This document shows, one piece after another, positions 50,109 to 58,791 of a stretch of 64,000 nt of DNA (the first letter of the stretch is position 1; each line of letters opens with the position of its first letter). The notes below the pieces were generated by a model, which saw nothing but the letters and a program-made list of their open reading frames with translations, was not told where the DNA came from and searched no databases. Source of the stretch: Hamadaea sp013361475 (GTDB lineage: Bacteria; Actinomycetota; Actinomycetes; Mycobacteriales; Micromonosporaceae); the NCBI RefSeq assembly GCF_040654195.1, contig NZ_JBFAHM010000003.1:124001-188000 (forward strand), given 5' to 3'. The translations under genes and the position numbers were made by a program.

Positions 50109-51326
50109 ATGGCGAAGATCAAGGTGACCAACCCGGTCGTCGAGCTCGACGGCGACGAGATGACCCGGATCATCTGGAAGCAGATCCGGGAGCAGCTGAT
50201 CCTGCCTTATCTCGACGTCGACCTGCACTACTACGACCTGTCCATCGAGCACCGTGACGCGACCGACGACCAGGTCACGATCGACGCGGCCAACGCCATC
50301 AAGCAGCACGGCGTCGGCGTCAAGTGCGCGACGATCACGCCGGACGAGGCGCGCGTCGAGGAGTTCGGGCTGAAGAAGATGTGGAAGTCGCCGAACGGCA
50401 CGATCCGCAACATCCTCGGCGGCGTGATCTTCCGCGAGCCGATCATCATGAGCAACGTGCCGCGGCTCGTCCCCGGCTGGACCAAGCCGATCGTCGTCGG
50501 CCGCCACGCGCACGGCGACCAGTACAAGGCGACCGACTTCGTGGTCCCCGGCCCGGGCAAGGTGACCGTCACCTACACCCCGGCCGACGGCAGCGCGCCG
50601 ATGGAGTTCGAGATCGCCGACTTCCCCGGCGGCGGCGTGGCCATGGGCATGTACAACTACGACGAGTCGATCCGCGACTTCGCGCGCGCCTCGTTCAGCT
50701 ACGGCCTGCTGCGGAACTACCCGGTCTACCTGTCGACGAAGAACACCATCCTCAAGGCGTACGACGGGCGGTTCAAGGACATCTTCGCCGAGGTCTTCGA
50801 GGCCGAGTTCAAGTCCGAGTTCGACGCCAAGGGCCTGACCTACGAGCACCGGCTGATCGACGACATGGTCGCCGCGGCGCTCAAGTGGGAAGGCGGCTAC
50901 GTCTGGGCCTGCAAGAACTACGACGGTGACGTCCAGTCCGACATCGTCGCCCAGGGCTTCGGCTCGCTCGGCCTGATGACCTCCGTCCTGATGACGCCGG
51001 ACGGGCGTACGGTCGAGGCCGAGGCCGCCCACGGCACCGTCACCCGGCACTACCGGCAGTGGCAGAAGGGCCAGAAGACGTCGACCAACCCGATCGCGTC
51101 GATCTTCGCCTGGACGCGGGGTCTGGCCCACCGGGGCAAGCTCGACGGCACCCCGGCGGTCACCGAGTTCGCCGACACGCTGGAGCAGGTCATCATCGAC
51201 ACCGTCGAAGGCGGCGCGATGACCAAGGACCTGGCCCTGCTGATCGCGCCGGACGCGCCGTGGCAGACCACCGAGGAGTTCATGAACACCCTCGACACGA
51301 ACCTGGCCAAGCGACTCTCGGCCTGA
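50109..51326 (+). CDS. icd: NADP-dependent isocitrate dehydrogenase
   Basis: 405 aa from ATG 50109, where the family N-terminus AKIKVTNPVVELDGDEMTRI starts; AGGGGAG is upstream. Homodimeric type II ICDH: oxidative decarboxylation of isocitrate to 2-oxoglutarate. Conserved MWKSPNGTIRNILGG (substrate Ser/Asn), HAHGDQYKATD, and the metal-binding DDMVAAALKWEGG. An upstream in-frame extension to 50076 is not conserved. Confidence 0.97.
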   Translation: MAKIKVTNPVVELDGDEMTRIIWKQIREQLILPYLDVDLHYYDLSIEHRDATDDQVTIDAANAIKQHGVGVKCATITPDEARVEEFGLKKMWKSPNGTIRNILGGVIFREPIIMSNVPRLVPGWTKPIVVGRHAHGDQYKATDFVVPGPGKVTVTYTPADGSAPMEFEIADFPGGGVAMGMYNYDESIRDFARASFSYGLLRNYPVYLSTKNTILKAYDGRFKDIFAEVFEAEFKSEFDAKGLTYEHRLIDDMVAAALKWEGGYVWACKNYDGDVQSDIVAQGFGSLGLMTSVLMTPDGRTVEAEAAHGTVTRHYRQWQKGQKTSTNPIASIFAWTRGLAHRGKLDGTPAVTEFADTLEQVIIDTVEGGAMTKDLALLIAPDAPWQTTEEFMNTLDTNLAKRLSA

Positions 51327-51416
51327 CCGCGTTACTCCTATTTGGGTGATTCGTTACGAATAGTGAGAGCGGAGCCAGCCGCCCTCACCCATGAATTCAC
51401 CTGCAGTCCCTTCCCC

Positions 51417-51444
51417 GGGGCGGGCTCCAATCGGAGCCCGCCCC
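51417..51444 (+). terminator. Terminator after icd
   Basis: GGGGCGGGCTCC (51417-51428), AATC loop, complement 51433-51444, followed by GTCCCTTAT. Confidence 0.9.
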
Positions 51445-51490
51445 GTCCCTTATCCGGGCCCCGTTCTTGCCTTTTCTGGTCAATTCTTGG

Positions 51491-51530
51491 CCTGTGCCGC
51501 CTGTGCCGCCTGTGCCGCCTGTGCCGCCTG
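51491..51530. repeat. 9-bp tandem repeat CCTGTGCCG
   Basis: Four perfect CCTGTGCCG units and a partial fifth, directly followed by GATC-containing repeats, in the 545-bp spacer between convergent icd and the peptidase-E-like gene. The open frame through it (Pro-Val-Pro repeats) has no start signals. Confidence 0.85.
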
Positions 51531-51536
51531 GCCCAA

Positions 51537-51640
51537 GATCATGCGCCCGCTGTATGCGATTTTCGGCCGAGTTTCTTGATCATGCGCCAGCCATATGCGC
51601 TGATGAGCCAATTCGCGCAAACCGCGGGAACATGATCAAG
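51537..51640. repeat. GATCATGCGCC direct and inverted repeats
   Basis: 22-bp direct repeats with 18 identical bases (51537-51558, 51578-51599, both starting GATCATGCGCC and ending ATATGCG or GTATGCG) and an inverted pair CTTGATCATG (51575-51584) / CATGATCAAG (51631-51640). Confidence 0.75.
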
Positions 51641-51691
51641 CAACGGCGGAACTTGGCGCAGACCAGGGGCGCCGAATGGTTCCGGTGGGCG

Positions 51692-51760
51692 CTCGGGATC
51701 ACCGGGGTCGCCGGGATCGCCGGGCTCGCCGGGCTCGCCGGGCTCGCCGGGCTCGCCGGG
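51692..51760. repeat. 9-bp tandem repeat GCCGGGCTC
   Basis: Seven units and a partial one: three diverged (CTCGGGATC, ACCGGGGTC, GCCGGGATC), then four exact GCCGGGCTC, ending at TGATCATG. Together with the two preceding repeats it fills most of the spacer; 51761-51871 contains further GATC words but no gene. Confidence 0.85.
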
Positions 51761-51871
51761 TGATCATGCCGTCGGGGAGTTGATCAGGGCCGCCGGGACA
51801 CGACACGCCGGTCGATCACGACCGATAGTTCATGATCGCGCGGAAACAGCGGTGGGCGGCGTGGAGAGGGA

Positions 51872-53065
51872 TCAGCCGAGGCGCTGGTCCTGGACGGTGA
51901 AGCCGGCTCCGGTGAGCGCGTCCCGAAGCGCGTCGGCCATGGCGAAGTCCCGATTGGCCCGAGCCTGTTCGCGCGCGGCGCGTACGGAGGTGAGGAGGGC
52001 GGGGACGGCCTCGTGCGCCTCGGTCGCCACCTGCCCGAGCCGGACGATCATGCCGCGCAGGACGCTGCGCGCGTGTTCGTGGTCGGGGGAGACGTTGGTG
52101 TCGGCCGCCCAGTCGTCGATCGCGGTCTCCAGCTCGAGCGCGATGGCGACGCATTCCTGCACGTCCTGGACGGCGAGCGCAGTGCCGAACCGGGCGTCGA
52201 GCGCGTCGGCGACCTCGCCGACGGAGGCGGCGCCGGGCTCGGCGAGCGGTTCGGCGGGCGATGCCGGGGCCGGGGGAGCGACAGCGGCCGTGGCCGAGGT
52301 GTCTGCGAGCGCCTCCAACGGCAGCGTACTGCCGGTGGGGTAGACCCGGCTCTCCCCGCGTCGCCGCAACGTCAGCCCGCCTTGGCCGACGACCTGCACC
52401 GACGCGGTGGGAAGGTCGAGGAGGACGGCGGTGTGCTCGTCGATGCCCACGATCACCGACTCCTCGGGCAGCCACTGCTCCATCCGGGCGAGCCGGCCTT
52501 CGCCGAGGTAGCAGAACCGGGTGTCGTGGTGGCCGCCCTCGGCGTTGTCGTAGTGCGGGATGATCACCGCCGGTACGCCGGTCAGCTCCCGGAAGATGTC
52601 GAGCGCCGGAACCCAGTGCGGATCGAGGCCCGCCTTGTAGATCTCGTAGACCGGGATGGCGTGCGAGCCGAGGGTCAGCGCCGCCGCACTCGCGAAGACC
52701 ACCACCTTCGACTTCGTGATCAGGCCCGGGATCGGCGTGTCCCGCCAGTGGCTCAGGGCGTATGTCGGGGAGCCGGGGCCGGCGAAGAGCCACTCAGCCT
52801 GCCGCAGCGAGGTCAGCGCTCGTTCGGCCTCGACGGCGGGCAGGTCACGACGACGCCAGGAGACCACGCCGATGTCGCGGCCCACGCTCGCCTTGAAGTA
52901 CGCCACCGCCCGCGCGGAGATGTCGTCGGCGTTGGACTGGAAGCCGTAGGGCGTGTCCAGCAGGACGGCTGGAGCGTCGCCGACGCGGTCGAGGATCGCT
53001 CGATGCGGTTTGATCATGGTGGGCGTGGTCTCGCCCGATCCCATGAGGACGATCAGCTCGGTCAT
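51872..53065 (-). CDS. Peptidase E-like (S51 fold) protein with CysRS-like C-terminal tail
   Basis: 397 aa. Residues 1-240 resemble the class I glutamine-amidotransferase-like S51 fold (cyanophycinase/dipeptidase E): LIVLMGSGETTPTM, LLDTPYGFQ, a nucleophile-elbow-like FASAAALTLGSH (Ala-Ala where S51 enzymes have G-x-S-A), and IDEHTAVLLDL. After a Pro/Ala linker, residues about 285-397 look like the C-terminal helical domain of cysteinyl-tRNA synthetases, ending RANRDFAMADALRDALTGAG. The nucleophile may be missing, so a binding role is possible. The next gene's stop lies 6 bp upstream: same operon. Confidence 0.7.
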   Translation of the reverse strand: MTELIVLMGSGETTPTMIKPHRAILDRVGDAPAVLLDTPYGFQSNADDISARAVAYFKASVGRDIGVVSWRRRDLPAVEAERALTSLRQAEWLFAGPGSPTYALSHWRDTPIPGLITKSKVVVFASAAALTLGSHAIPVYEIYKAGLDPHWVPALDIFRELTGVPAVIIPHYDNAEGGHHDTRFCYLGEGRLARMEQWLPEESVIVGIDEHTAVLLDLPTASVQVVGQGGLTLRRRGESRVYPTGSTLPLEALADTSATAAVAPPAPASPAEPLAEPGAASVGEVADALDARFGTALAVQDVQECVAIALELETAIDDWAADTNVSPDHEHARSVLRGMIVRLGQVATEAHEAVPALLTSVRAAREQARANRDFAMADALRDALTGAGFTVQDQRLG

Positions 53066-53070
53066 TCAGG

Positions 53071-53907
53071 TCACCCCGCCAGGCTCAGCAGATCGACGGC
53101 CAACTCCTTGGGCCGCTGGGCATGCAGATCGTGGTCGCCGCCGGCGTACTCCCGGATCCGGGCGTCGGGCAGCGCGGCGGCGGCCCGCTCGACCCGGGCG
53201 CGCGTCCGCTCGGCGCGGACCGGGTCGGTGGACATCGCCGGTAGCAACAGGGTCGGCACCGTGATCCTGTGCAGCCAGTCCCAGACGGGCTGGTCCCACA
53301 TGTCGCGGACGATCTCCATGTGCCGGGGGATCGGCAGCCGCCGCTCGACCGTGCCGTCCGGCAGCTCGCGCAGGTTGTACGCAATCGCCGCGACGGCCGC
53401 CTCGGACCAGTCGGGATGCGCCTGACGCAGGTATGCCGCCAGATCGCCGGCCCGCATCCCGTCCACCGACGGCGGCCGCAGCGCCTGCTCGCAGTCCGCC
53501 CAGGAGGCGAACTCGCCGGCCAGGTCGATCCAGCCGCCGTCGACGAGGGCGGCCCCGGACACCAGCTCCGGATGCTCGGCGGCGAACCGAACGACGACGT
53601 TGCCACCCCAGGACTGGCCGACGACGATCACGGAGGGGAGATCGAGGGCGGCACACACCGCCGCAAGGTCCTTCGCCGCGGTGGCCGTGTCGAAGCCGCT
53701 GTCGGGCAGCGTGGAGTCGCCGTGCCCGCGCAGGTCCACCGCCCAGGTCGGATTGCCCGCCGCCACCAGGGCGGCCGCGGTCTCGTCCCACAGCCGGGCG
53801 TTGGAGGCGAGCCCGTGCACGAGCAGAAACCCGCGACCGGGCGCGCCTTCACCGAAATGGCGCACACTCAGGGTGGCGTCGGGCAGCGTGACTTGCAGCG
53901 GTCGCAT
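53071..53907 (-). CDS. Alpha/beta hydrolase
   Basis: 278 aa. Alpha/beta hydrolase fold: oxyanion HG in LLVHGLASNARLWD, DLRGHGDS, nucleophile Ser in VVGQSWGGNVV (about residue 97), acid near PAMSTDP and His in GGDHDLHAQ (about 258). It could be an esterase, lactonase or C-C hydrolase; substrate unknown. No signal peptide. First gene of a two-gene unit with the peptidase-E-like gene (5-bp gap) and 21 bp downstream of galT, so a longer operon from the DeoR gene is possible. Confidence 0.85.
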   Translation of the reverse strand: MRPLQVTLPDATLSVRHFGEGAPGRGFLLVHGLASNARLWDETAAALVAAGNPTWAVDLRGHGDSTLPDSGFDTATAAKDLAAVCAALDLPSVIVVGQSWGGNVVVRFAAEHPELVSGAALVDGGWIDLAGEFASWADCEQALRPPSVDGMRAGDLAAYLRQAHPDWSEAAVAAIAYNLRELPDGTVERRLPIPRHMEIVRDMWDQPVWDWLHRITVPTLLLPAMSTDPVRAERTRARVERAAAALPDARIREYAGGDHDLHAQRPKELAVDLLSLAG

Positions 53908-53928
53908 GCCCCCGACACTAGCGGGGAC

Positions 53929-55056
53929 CTACGACAAGGTCGCCTGCATTGCGGTACGCAGGGCGGCAGCGGCCTCCTCCGGCGGGATGTCGTTGACGAA
54001 CGCGCCCATCGCCGACTCCGAACCGGCGAGGTACTTCAGCTTCCCCGGCCCGCGCCGGATGCTGAACAGTTGCAGGTGGAGGTAGGCCAGCTCGCGGTCC
54101 TCGCGTACCGGCGCCTGATGCCAGGCCCCGATGTAGGGCATGGGGCCGTCGAAGAGCGCGTCGAAACCGCGTACCAGGGAAAGCCACAGAGGAGCCGCGG
54201 CCTCGCGCTCTTCGTCGGACAGCGCGGCGAGGTCCGGGACCTGGCGATGCGGCGCGAGATGGACCTCGAACGGCCAGCGCGCGAAGGCCGGCACGAAGGC
54301 GGTCCAGTGGTCGTTGCGCGCGAGCACGCGCGTGCCGTCCGCGATCTCCGCGGCCAGGACGTCCGCGTAGAGGTTGCGGCCCGTGGCCTCGTGGTGGCGG
54401 CGCGCGGCCGCGAGATGCTGCCGGGTCTTCGGCGTGACATAGGGGTACGCGTAAATCTGCCCGTGTGGATGGTGCATCGTGACACCGATCTCGACCCCGC
54501 GATTCTCGAAGCAGAAGACCTGCTCGACGCCGGGCACCTGAGACAGTTCGGCAGTACGCTGCGCCAACGCCGCGAGGACGGTGCGCACCCGGCTCTCCGG
54601 CAGCTTGCCGAAGGACGAGTCGTGGTCGGGAGTGAAGCAGACGACCTCGCAGCGGCCGACGCCCGGTCGGGTGCTGGGGTAGCCGTCACCGGCCTCCTGG
54701 ACCGACCGCACCCCCGGCGGCTCGGCCGAGAGCCTCCCCGGCTCCGCGTTCGTCGAGAACGAGGGGAACCGGTTCTCGAAGACCACCACGTCGTAGTCGT
54801 CGGCCGGGATCTCGGTGAAGTAGTCCGGCTTGGACGGGCACAGCGGACATTCGCTGGTCGGCGGCAGCAGCGGGCGGCCCTGGCGGCTGCTCGCGATCGC
54901 GACCCATTCCTCCGTCAGCGGGTCGCGCCGAAGCTGGGTCGGGGCGGGCGGGGCGGCGAGATCCCGCTGGTCCACCGAGGCGCGTACGGCGTCGTCGGCC
55001 TCGTCGAAGTAGATCAGCTCCCGGCCGTCGGCCAGGCGGATCGAGGTGTGCTTCAT
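53929..55056 (-). CDS. galT: Galactose-1-phosphate uridylyltransferase
   Basis: 375 aa from ATG 55056, with AAGGA after the regulator's stop codon. Leloir pathway: UDP-glucose + Gal-1-P to Glc-1-P + UDP-Gal. Zinc CxxC in SECPLCPSKPDY, VVFENRFPSF, and the active-site HPHGQIYAYPY with the uridylylated His. The second half has the HIT-like FEVHLAPHR. It sits directly behind a DeoR regulator gene, which probably represses it. No galK or galE is in the window. UDP-Gal may feed the polysaccharide genes downstream. Confidence 0.95.
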   Translation of the reverse strand: MKHTSIRLADGRELIYFDEADDAVRASVDQRDLAAPPAPTQLRRDPLTEEWVAIASSRQGRPLLPPTSECPLCPSKPDYFTEIPADDYDVVVFENRFPSFSTNAEPGRLSAEPPGVRSVQEAGDGYPSTRPGVGRCEVVCFTPDHDSSFGKLPESRVRTVLAALAQRTAELSQVPGVEQVFCFENRGVEIGVTMHHPHGQIYAYPYVTPKTRQHLAAARRHHEATGRNLYADVLAAEIADGTRVLARNDHWTAFVPAFARWPFEVHLAPHRQVPDLAALSDEEREAAAPLWLSLVRGFDALFDGPMPYIGAWHQAPVREDRELAYLHLQLFSIRRGPGKLKYLAGSESAMGAFVNDIPPEEAAAALRTAMQATLS

Positions 55057-55064
55057 CGTTTCCT

Positions 55065-55820
55065 TCACATGATCTCGGCGTGTGCGAGAGCTTCCCGGGC
55101 ATCGTCGGGCAGGTCGTCGTCGGTGACCAAGACCTGCGCCGCGGCCAGGTCGGCGATGGTGGCGATGCCGACGACGTCCCACTTCGAGGAGTCGGCGACC
55201 ACGACCGTCCGGCGCGCGGAGTCGATCAACGCCCGGTCGGTCTCCGCCTCCAGCAGATTCGGGGTGGTGAACCCGGCCCGCGCGCTCATCCCGTGTACGC
55301 CCAGGAACAGCAGGTCCACGTGCAGGCTGCGGATCGCCGCGCTCGCGATCGGGCCGACCAGCGCGTCGGAAGGCGTACGCACGCCCCCGGTCAGCACGAC
55401 CGTCTGATCCGGGCGGCCGGACCGGTGGAAGAGATCGGCGACCGGAACGGAGTTCGTCACCACGGTCAGCCCTTCGACACCGGTCAGCCGCTGAGCCAGC
55501 CGGGCGGTCGTCGTCCCGGCCGACAGCGCGATCGCTATGCCGGGCTGCACCAGCGCGGCAGCCTTGTCCGCGATCGCGTCCTTCTGCCGCTGATGGAGTT
55601 CCGCCTTCGCAGCGAACCCGGGCTCCTCGGTGGCCCCCGGCCGCAGCACCGTCGCACCCCCGTGCACCTTGAGGATGAGCCCGCGATCGGACAACATCTC
55701 CAGGTCACGACGGATCGTCATGTCCGAGACGCCGAAGCGGTCCACCAGGTCGGCCACGCGTACGCCGCCGGTCGCGCGGACGGCGTCGAGGATCGCGGCC
55801 TGTCGTTGTGCTGCGAGCAC
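55065..55820 (-). CDS. DeoR/GlpR-family transcriptional regulator
   Basis: 251 aa from GTG 55820; GGGGAGG precedes it by 4-6 nt, and the family start is LAAQRQAAILDAV. N-terminal winged HTH (about 5-57: VRVADLVDRFGVSDMTIRRDLEML; DNA helix MTIRRDL), then a DeoR sensor domain with the sugar-phosphate loop SAGTTTARLAQRL and the late FLGVHGMSARAG. It probably senses a phosphorylated sugar and represses its own operon with galT. The frame stays open back through the 55.9-kb palindrome, but that part is not gene sequence. Confidence 0.92.
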   Translation of the reverse strand: MLAAQRQAAILDAVRATGGVRVADLVDRFGVSDMTIRRDLEMLSDRGLILKVHGGATVLRPGATEEPGFAAKAELHQRQKDAIADKAAALVQPGIAIALSAGTTTARLAQRLTGVEGLTVVTNSVPVADLFHRSGRPDQTVVLTGGVRTPSDALVGPIASAAIRSLHVDLLFLGVHGMSARAGFTTPNLLEAETDRALIDSARRTVVVADSSKWDVVGIATIADLAAAQVLVTDDDLPDDAREALAHAEIM

Positions 55821-55912
55821 CACGCCTCCCCATCCCACACACTCGCACTCATCCCAACACGTTCCAACATACACCGACGTGGCTGATGGGGCTAACCGCG
55901 TACGCGGTCGCG

Positions 55913-55971
55913 CTGGATCAGGGTTCTCGGTCGAATCTTGACCCAAGATTCGACCGAGAACCCTGATCCAG
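55913..55971. repeat. Palindromic element copy 1
   Basis: 28-bp perfect arms, CTGGATCAGGGTTCTCGG... (55913-55940) and complement (55944-55971), with the 3-nt centre ACC instead of the single C of the full form. Between the DeoR gene and the glycosyltransferase gene, 9 bp beyond the latter's stop, so it can act as that operon's terminator. Confidence 0.95.
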
Positions 55972-55979
55972 GGAAAGAG

Positions 55980-56900
55980 CTAGATGCCGTGGCCGTGCTT
56001 GTGCAGGGCGCTCAGGACCCGTTCGATCCGGACGGCACCGGTAAGAGCCGCCAGGGCGATGGCGGCACGCGGCTCCCGCCAGTTGGCGCGTACGGTCTCG
56101 CGAGCCCATTTCCACGCGTCGGCCCGGTTTCCCGCCGCCGCCGACCAGCAGGCGAGCTGGCCGTAGACCCGGGCGGCTCCCGGCGGGCACCCCTTGATCT
56201 CGGGGTGGCGGGCCATCATCCAGCGCAGCGACGAGATCTTGGTGGCGTACTCGTAGGCGTAGAACGAGCTCCGCCCCCACAGGACCCGGACGAGCGGTTC
56301 GTCGACGTGCAGGATCGGGTGCCGTCGCGCCGCCCGCAGCAGGAGGTCCCAGTCCTCGTTCTGGCTGCCCGGGGCGTCCTCAGCGACCAGGCCCAGGCGG
56401 TCCGGGTCGGCCAGCGCCGCCCGCCGGAACAGGAATCCGGACGAGTGCAGCATCGCCATCCGCGACCGCGCCAGGTCGTCGACGGTCACCAGGTCGCGCC
56501 CGGCGAGGCGGATGCTGCGCCGGTCCGCGTACTTCACTTCGATCGCGCAGGTGACCATCTCGGTGTCCGCGTGATGGCGCAAGGCCGTCACCTGGTCCCG
56601 CAGCTTGTTCGGCACCCACACGTCGTCGTCGTCACAAAAGGCCACCAGGTCCGCGGCACAGGCCAGGATGCCGGTGTTCCGGGCACCAGCCAAGCCAGGG
56701 ATACGCGAATTGCAGAGCACGGTGACCGGACGTTCGCCGGCGGATTCCCGGCTCGGGTCGGGCTCGGCCTGGTCGTAGACGAGGAGGATGCGTACCGGTC
56801 CTTCGTAGTCCTGTTCCAGGATGCCGTCGATCGTCCGGGTGAGCAGTTCCGGACGATTCCGGGTAGGGACCACCACATCCACCGAAGGCCAGGTCGTCAT
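55980..56900 (-). CDS. Family 2 glycosyltransferase
   Basis: 306 aa from ATG 56900. GT-A fold: VDVVVPTRNRPELLTRTIDG (nucleotide end), a metal-binding acidic cluster FCDDDDVWVPNKL near residue 95, and the acceptor-side EDWDLLLRAARRH with the ED base. The C-terminal ~80 residues contain a hydrophobic helical region. It transfers a sugar to a growing surface glycan. The start overlaps the sulfotransferase stop (ATGA). Confidence 0.9.
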   Translation of the reverse strand: MTTWPSVDVVVPTRNRPELLTRTIDGILEQDYEGPVRILLVYDQAEPDPSRESAGERPVTVLCNSRIPGLAGARNTGILACAADLVAFCDDDDVWVPNKLRDQVTALRHHADTEMVTCAIEVKYADRRSIRLAGRDLVTVDDLARSRMAMLHSSGFLFRRAALADPDRLGLVAEDAPGSQNEDWDLLLRAARRHPILHVDEPLVRVLWGRSSFYAYEYATKISSLRWMMARHPEIKGCPPGAARVYGQLACWSAAAGNRADAWKWARETVRANWREPRAAIALAALTGAVRIERVLSALHKHGHGI

Positions 56901-57838
56901 CGCTTCACCCCCAGCTCGTACCCGTACGCCTTCAGCATGGGCGCGCAGACGGCGTTGACGACGGCCCGCTGCCTCGGCGCCAGGTGCGTACGCCACGCGT
57001 CGTCCTGGCGTAGCGGCACGACTCCAGTGGTGAAGCGCATCGGGTTCCCGGCGGCGCTGTGCGACACGCCGAGGGTCACCTGGTCCCGTTCGAGCCAGCC
57101 GAGGTCCACTGCGGACGGGTCGAGCCCGGCGAACGTCACCAGCCGCCGCAGCGTCGCCTGCGGATCGGCCAGGAATTCCTCATACCGCAGCGTGCGTACG
57201 CGTACTCCGCGGCGGCGGAGCAGCGAGAACGCGGCGTTGTGCGCCGTCCACAGCAGAGCCGAGCGGGCCGGCGAGTATCGGGTCATCTCGTCGGCGGCCG
57301 CCTCCGGCCGCAGCACCGTCTTCGTCCACGAGTACGCCACCCCGCGTGCGTCCCGAACGACGTGCAGCACTCGTAGGTCGAGCGGTGGCTCCGCTTGAGT
57401 GGCATGGCGCAGAACATGGGCGAGCGCCGAGTGCTTCGACGAGTCCACGATGACTTCGGCGCCGCTGACGGCGGCCGCTGCCTCGTAGATCCGAACGTAG
57501 TAGTCGGCGTATTCGCGTACCAGATCCGCATAGCCGGCGGGCACGCGAGTCGCGAGGCGCGGGATGTGCCGGGTGCGCTCGACCAGATCGCGCAGCGCGA
57601 GGACGCGATGGACGTCGACCCGGTGCCAGCCGCCGAACGCCGCGACCCCGACGCGTTCCCAGAAGTCGCAGGCCGAGAAGTGGCTGCCGCAGGCGCACTT
57701 CTCGTCGTCGCGGAGATCGCGTTGCCAGAGATGGACCAGCTCGCCGACCGCACAGATGCCCGGCACCTCGCCGAGGACGCGCTCGATCAGCGTCGTGCCG
57801 CTGCGCCCCAGCCCGCCGAGGAAGACGACCCGCGCCAT
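56897..57838 (-). CDS. PAPS-dependent sulfotransferase
   Basis: 313 aa. 5'-phosphosulfate loop FLGGLGRSGTTLIERVLG at residues 6-22 and the 3'-phosphate loop VVRDARGVAYSWTK near 180 with the Arg and Ser expected. CACGSHFSACDFWERV adds three cysteines of possible structural or metal role. It should sulfate a sugar or lipid acceptor in the cytoplasm before export. Operon with the GT2 gene. A second sulfotransferase lies at the window end, so the glycan may be sulfated at two positions. Confidence 0.87.
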   Translation of the reverse strand: MARVVFLGGLGRSGTTLIERVLGEVPGICAVGELVHLWQRDLRDDEKCACGSHFSACDFWERVGVAAFGGWHRVDVHRVLALRDLVERTRHIPRLATRVPAGYADLVREYADYYVRIYEAAAAVSGAEVIVDSSKHSALAHVLRHATQAEPPLDLRVLHVVRDARGVAYSWTKTVLRPEAAADEMTRYSPARSALLWTAHNAAFSLLRRRGVRVRTLRYEEFLADPQATLRRLVTFAGLDPSAVDLGWLERDQVTLGVSHSAAGNPMRFTTGVVPLRQDDAWRTHLAPRQRAVVNAVCAPMLKAYGYELGVKR

Positions 57839-57927
57839 CGGCGCACCCCCTGCACGGTTTTGTCGGTTCGTGTGTCACTGCGGTTAACGAGCGATCCGCA
57901 GGGATTGACCCGCTATTGTCCAATTTC

Positions 57928-58779
57928 GTGGGAAATGAGCGCGTGAAACTGGCCGGCCGGGAATTCGACGCGATCACCGAGGAAGAGGTCGCCACACACG
58001 TCGTCGAAGCGCTGAGCCGGGGCGAAGGCGGCCGGATCGTCACCCCGAACGTCGACATCCTGCGGCTCGCCGACAGCGACCGGCCCATCGCGGCCGAAGT
58101 CCGCAGCTTCCTCGACGACGCGACCCTCGTCGTCGCCGACGGCATGCCGCTGGTGTGGGCGAGCAAACTCGCCGGGAACCCGCTGCCCGAACGGGTCGCG
58201 GGATCCAGCCTGATCTGGACCATCTCGCAGGCGATCGGCGACATCGCCGGATCGGTCTATCTGCTGGGCGGTGCCCCGGTGCCGTCCGGGATCGAGCCGG
58301 AGGAGGGCGACGACTGGCTGCTCATGGCCTCCGCCGTGGGAGTCGCCGGGCGGAGCGCCGACGGGGCGCACCGAGCCGCCGCCGAACTGGCCGCCGCCTG
58401 CCCCGGGCTCATCATCGCCGGCTGCGCCGCACCGCCCTTCGGCTTCGACGCCGACCCCGACCAGTACGCCCCGGTGCTGGACGCCGTCATCGCCGCCCGC
58501 CCAGACGTCTGCTTCGTCGGCCTGGGCTTCCCCCGGCAGGAACGCGTGATCACCGACCTACGCGACGCCCTGCCGTCCACCTGGTTCCTCGGCTGCGGCG
58601 CGGCGATCAACTTCATCGCCGGCCACCAACAACGCGCCCCGATCTGGATGCAGCGCAGCGGACTCGAATGGGCGCACCGGCTCGCCCAGGAACCCCGGCG
58701 GCTCGCCTCGCGCTACCTGCGCCACGACGCCCCGTACGCCGTCCGCCTGCTCGCGGGCGCCGCCCTCCGCCGCCCCTGA
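57928..58779 (+). CDS. WecG/TagA/CpsF-family glycosyltransferase
   Basis: 283 aa from GTG 57928; TATTGT (57914-57919) ends 8 nt upstream, so leaderless. GT26 fold: TPNVDILRLADSD, VVADGMPLVWASKL with the catalytic Asp, SVYLLGGAP, and FVGLGFPRQERVI; the terminal arginine-rich helix EPRRLASRYLRHD anchors to the membrane. It transfers ManNAcA-, GlcA- or similar residues to a lipid-linked sugar. The insertion around residues 118-135 (EPEEGDDWLLMASA) is longer than usual. Divergent from the sulfotransferase operon. Confidence 0.9.
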   Translation: MGNERVKLAGREFDAITEEEVATHVVEALSRGEGGRIVTPNVDILRLADSDRPIAAEVRSFLDDATLVVADGMPLVWASKLAGNPLPERVAGSSLIWTISQAIGDIAGSVYLLGGAPVPSGIEPEEGDDWLLMASAVGVAGRSADGAHRAAAELAAACPGLIIAGCAAPPFGFDADPDQYAPVLDAVIAARPDVCFVGLGFPRQERVITDLRDALPSTWFLGCGAAINFIAGHQQRAPIWMQRSGLEWAHRLAQEPRRLASRYLRHDAPYAVRLLAGAALRRP

Positions 58780-58791
58780 CCCCTTCCTTGG

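Noticed and set aside
51491..51760. CRISPR array
   Set aside because: Units are 9 bp, contiguous and without spacers, and no cas gene is near.
51467..51763. 98-codon repeat-peptide frame (Pro-Val-Pro and Gly-Leu-Ala repeats)
   Set aside because: Encoded by the 9-bp intergenic arrays, interrupted by GATC repeats and lacking start signals.
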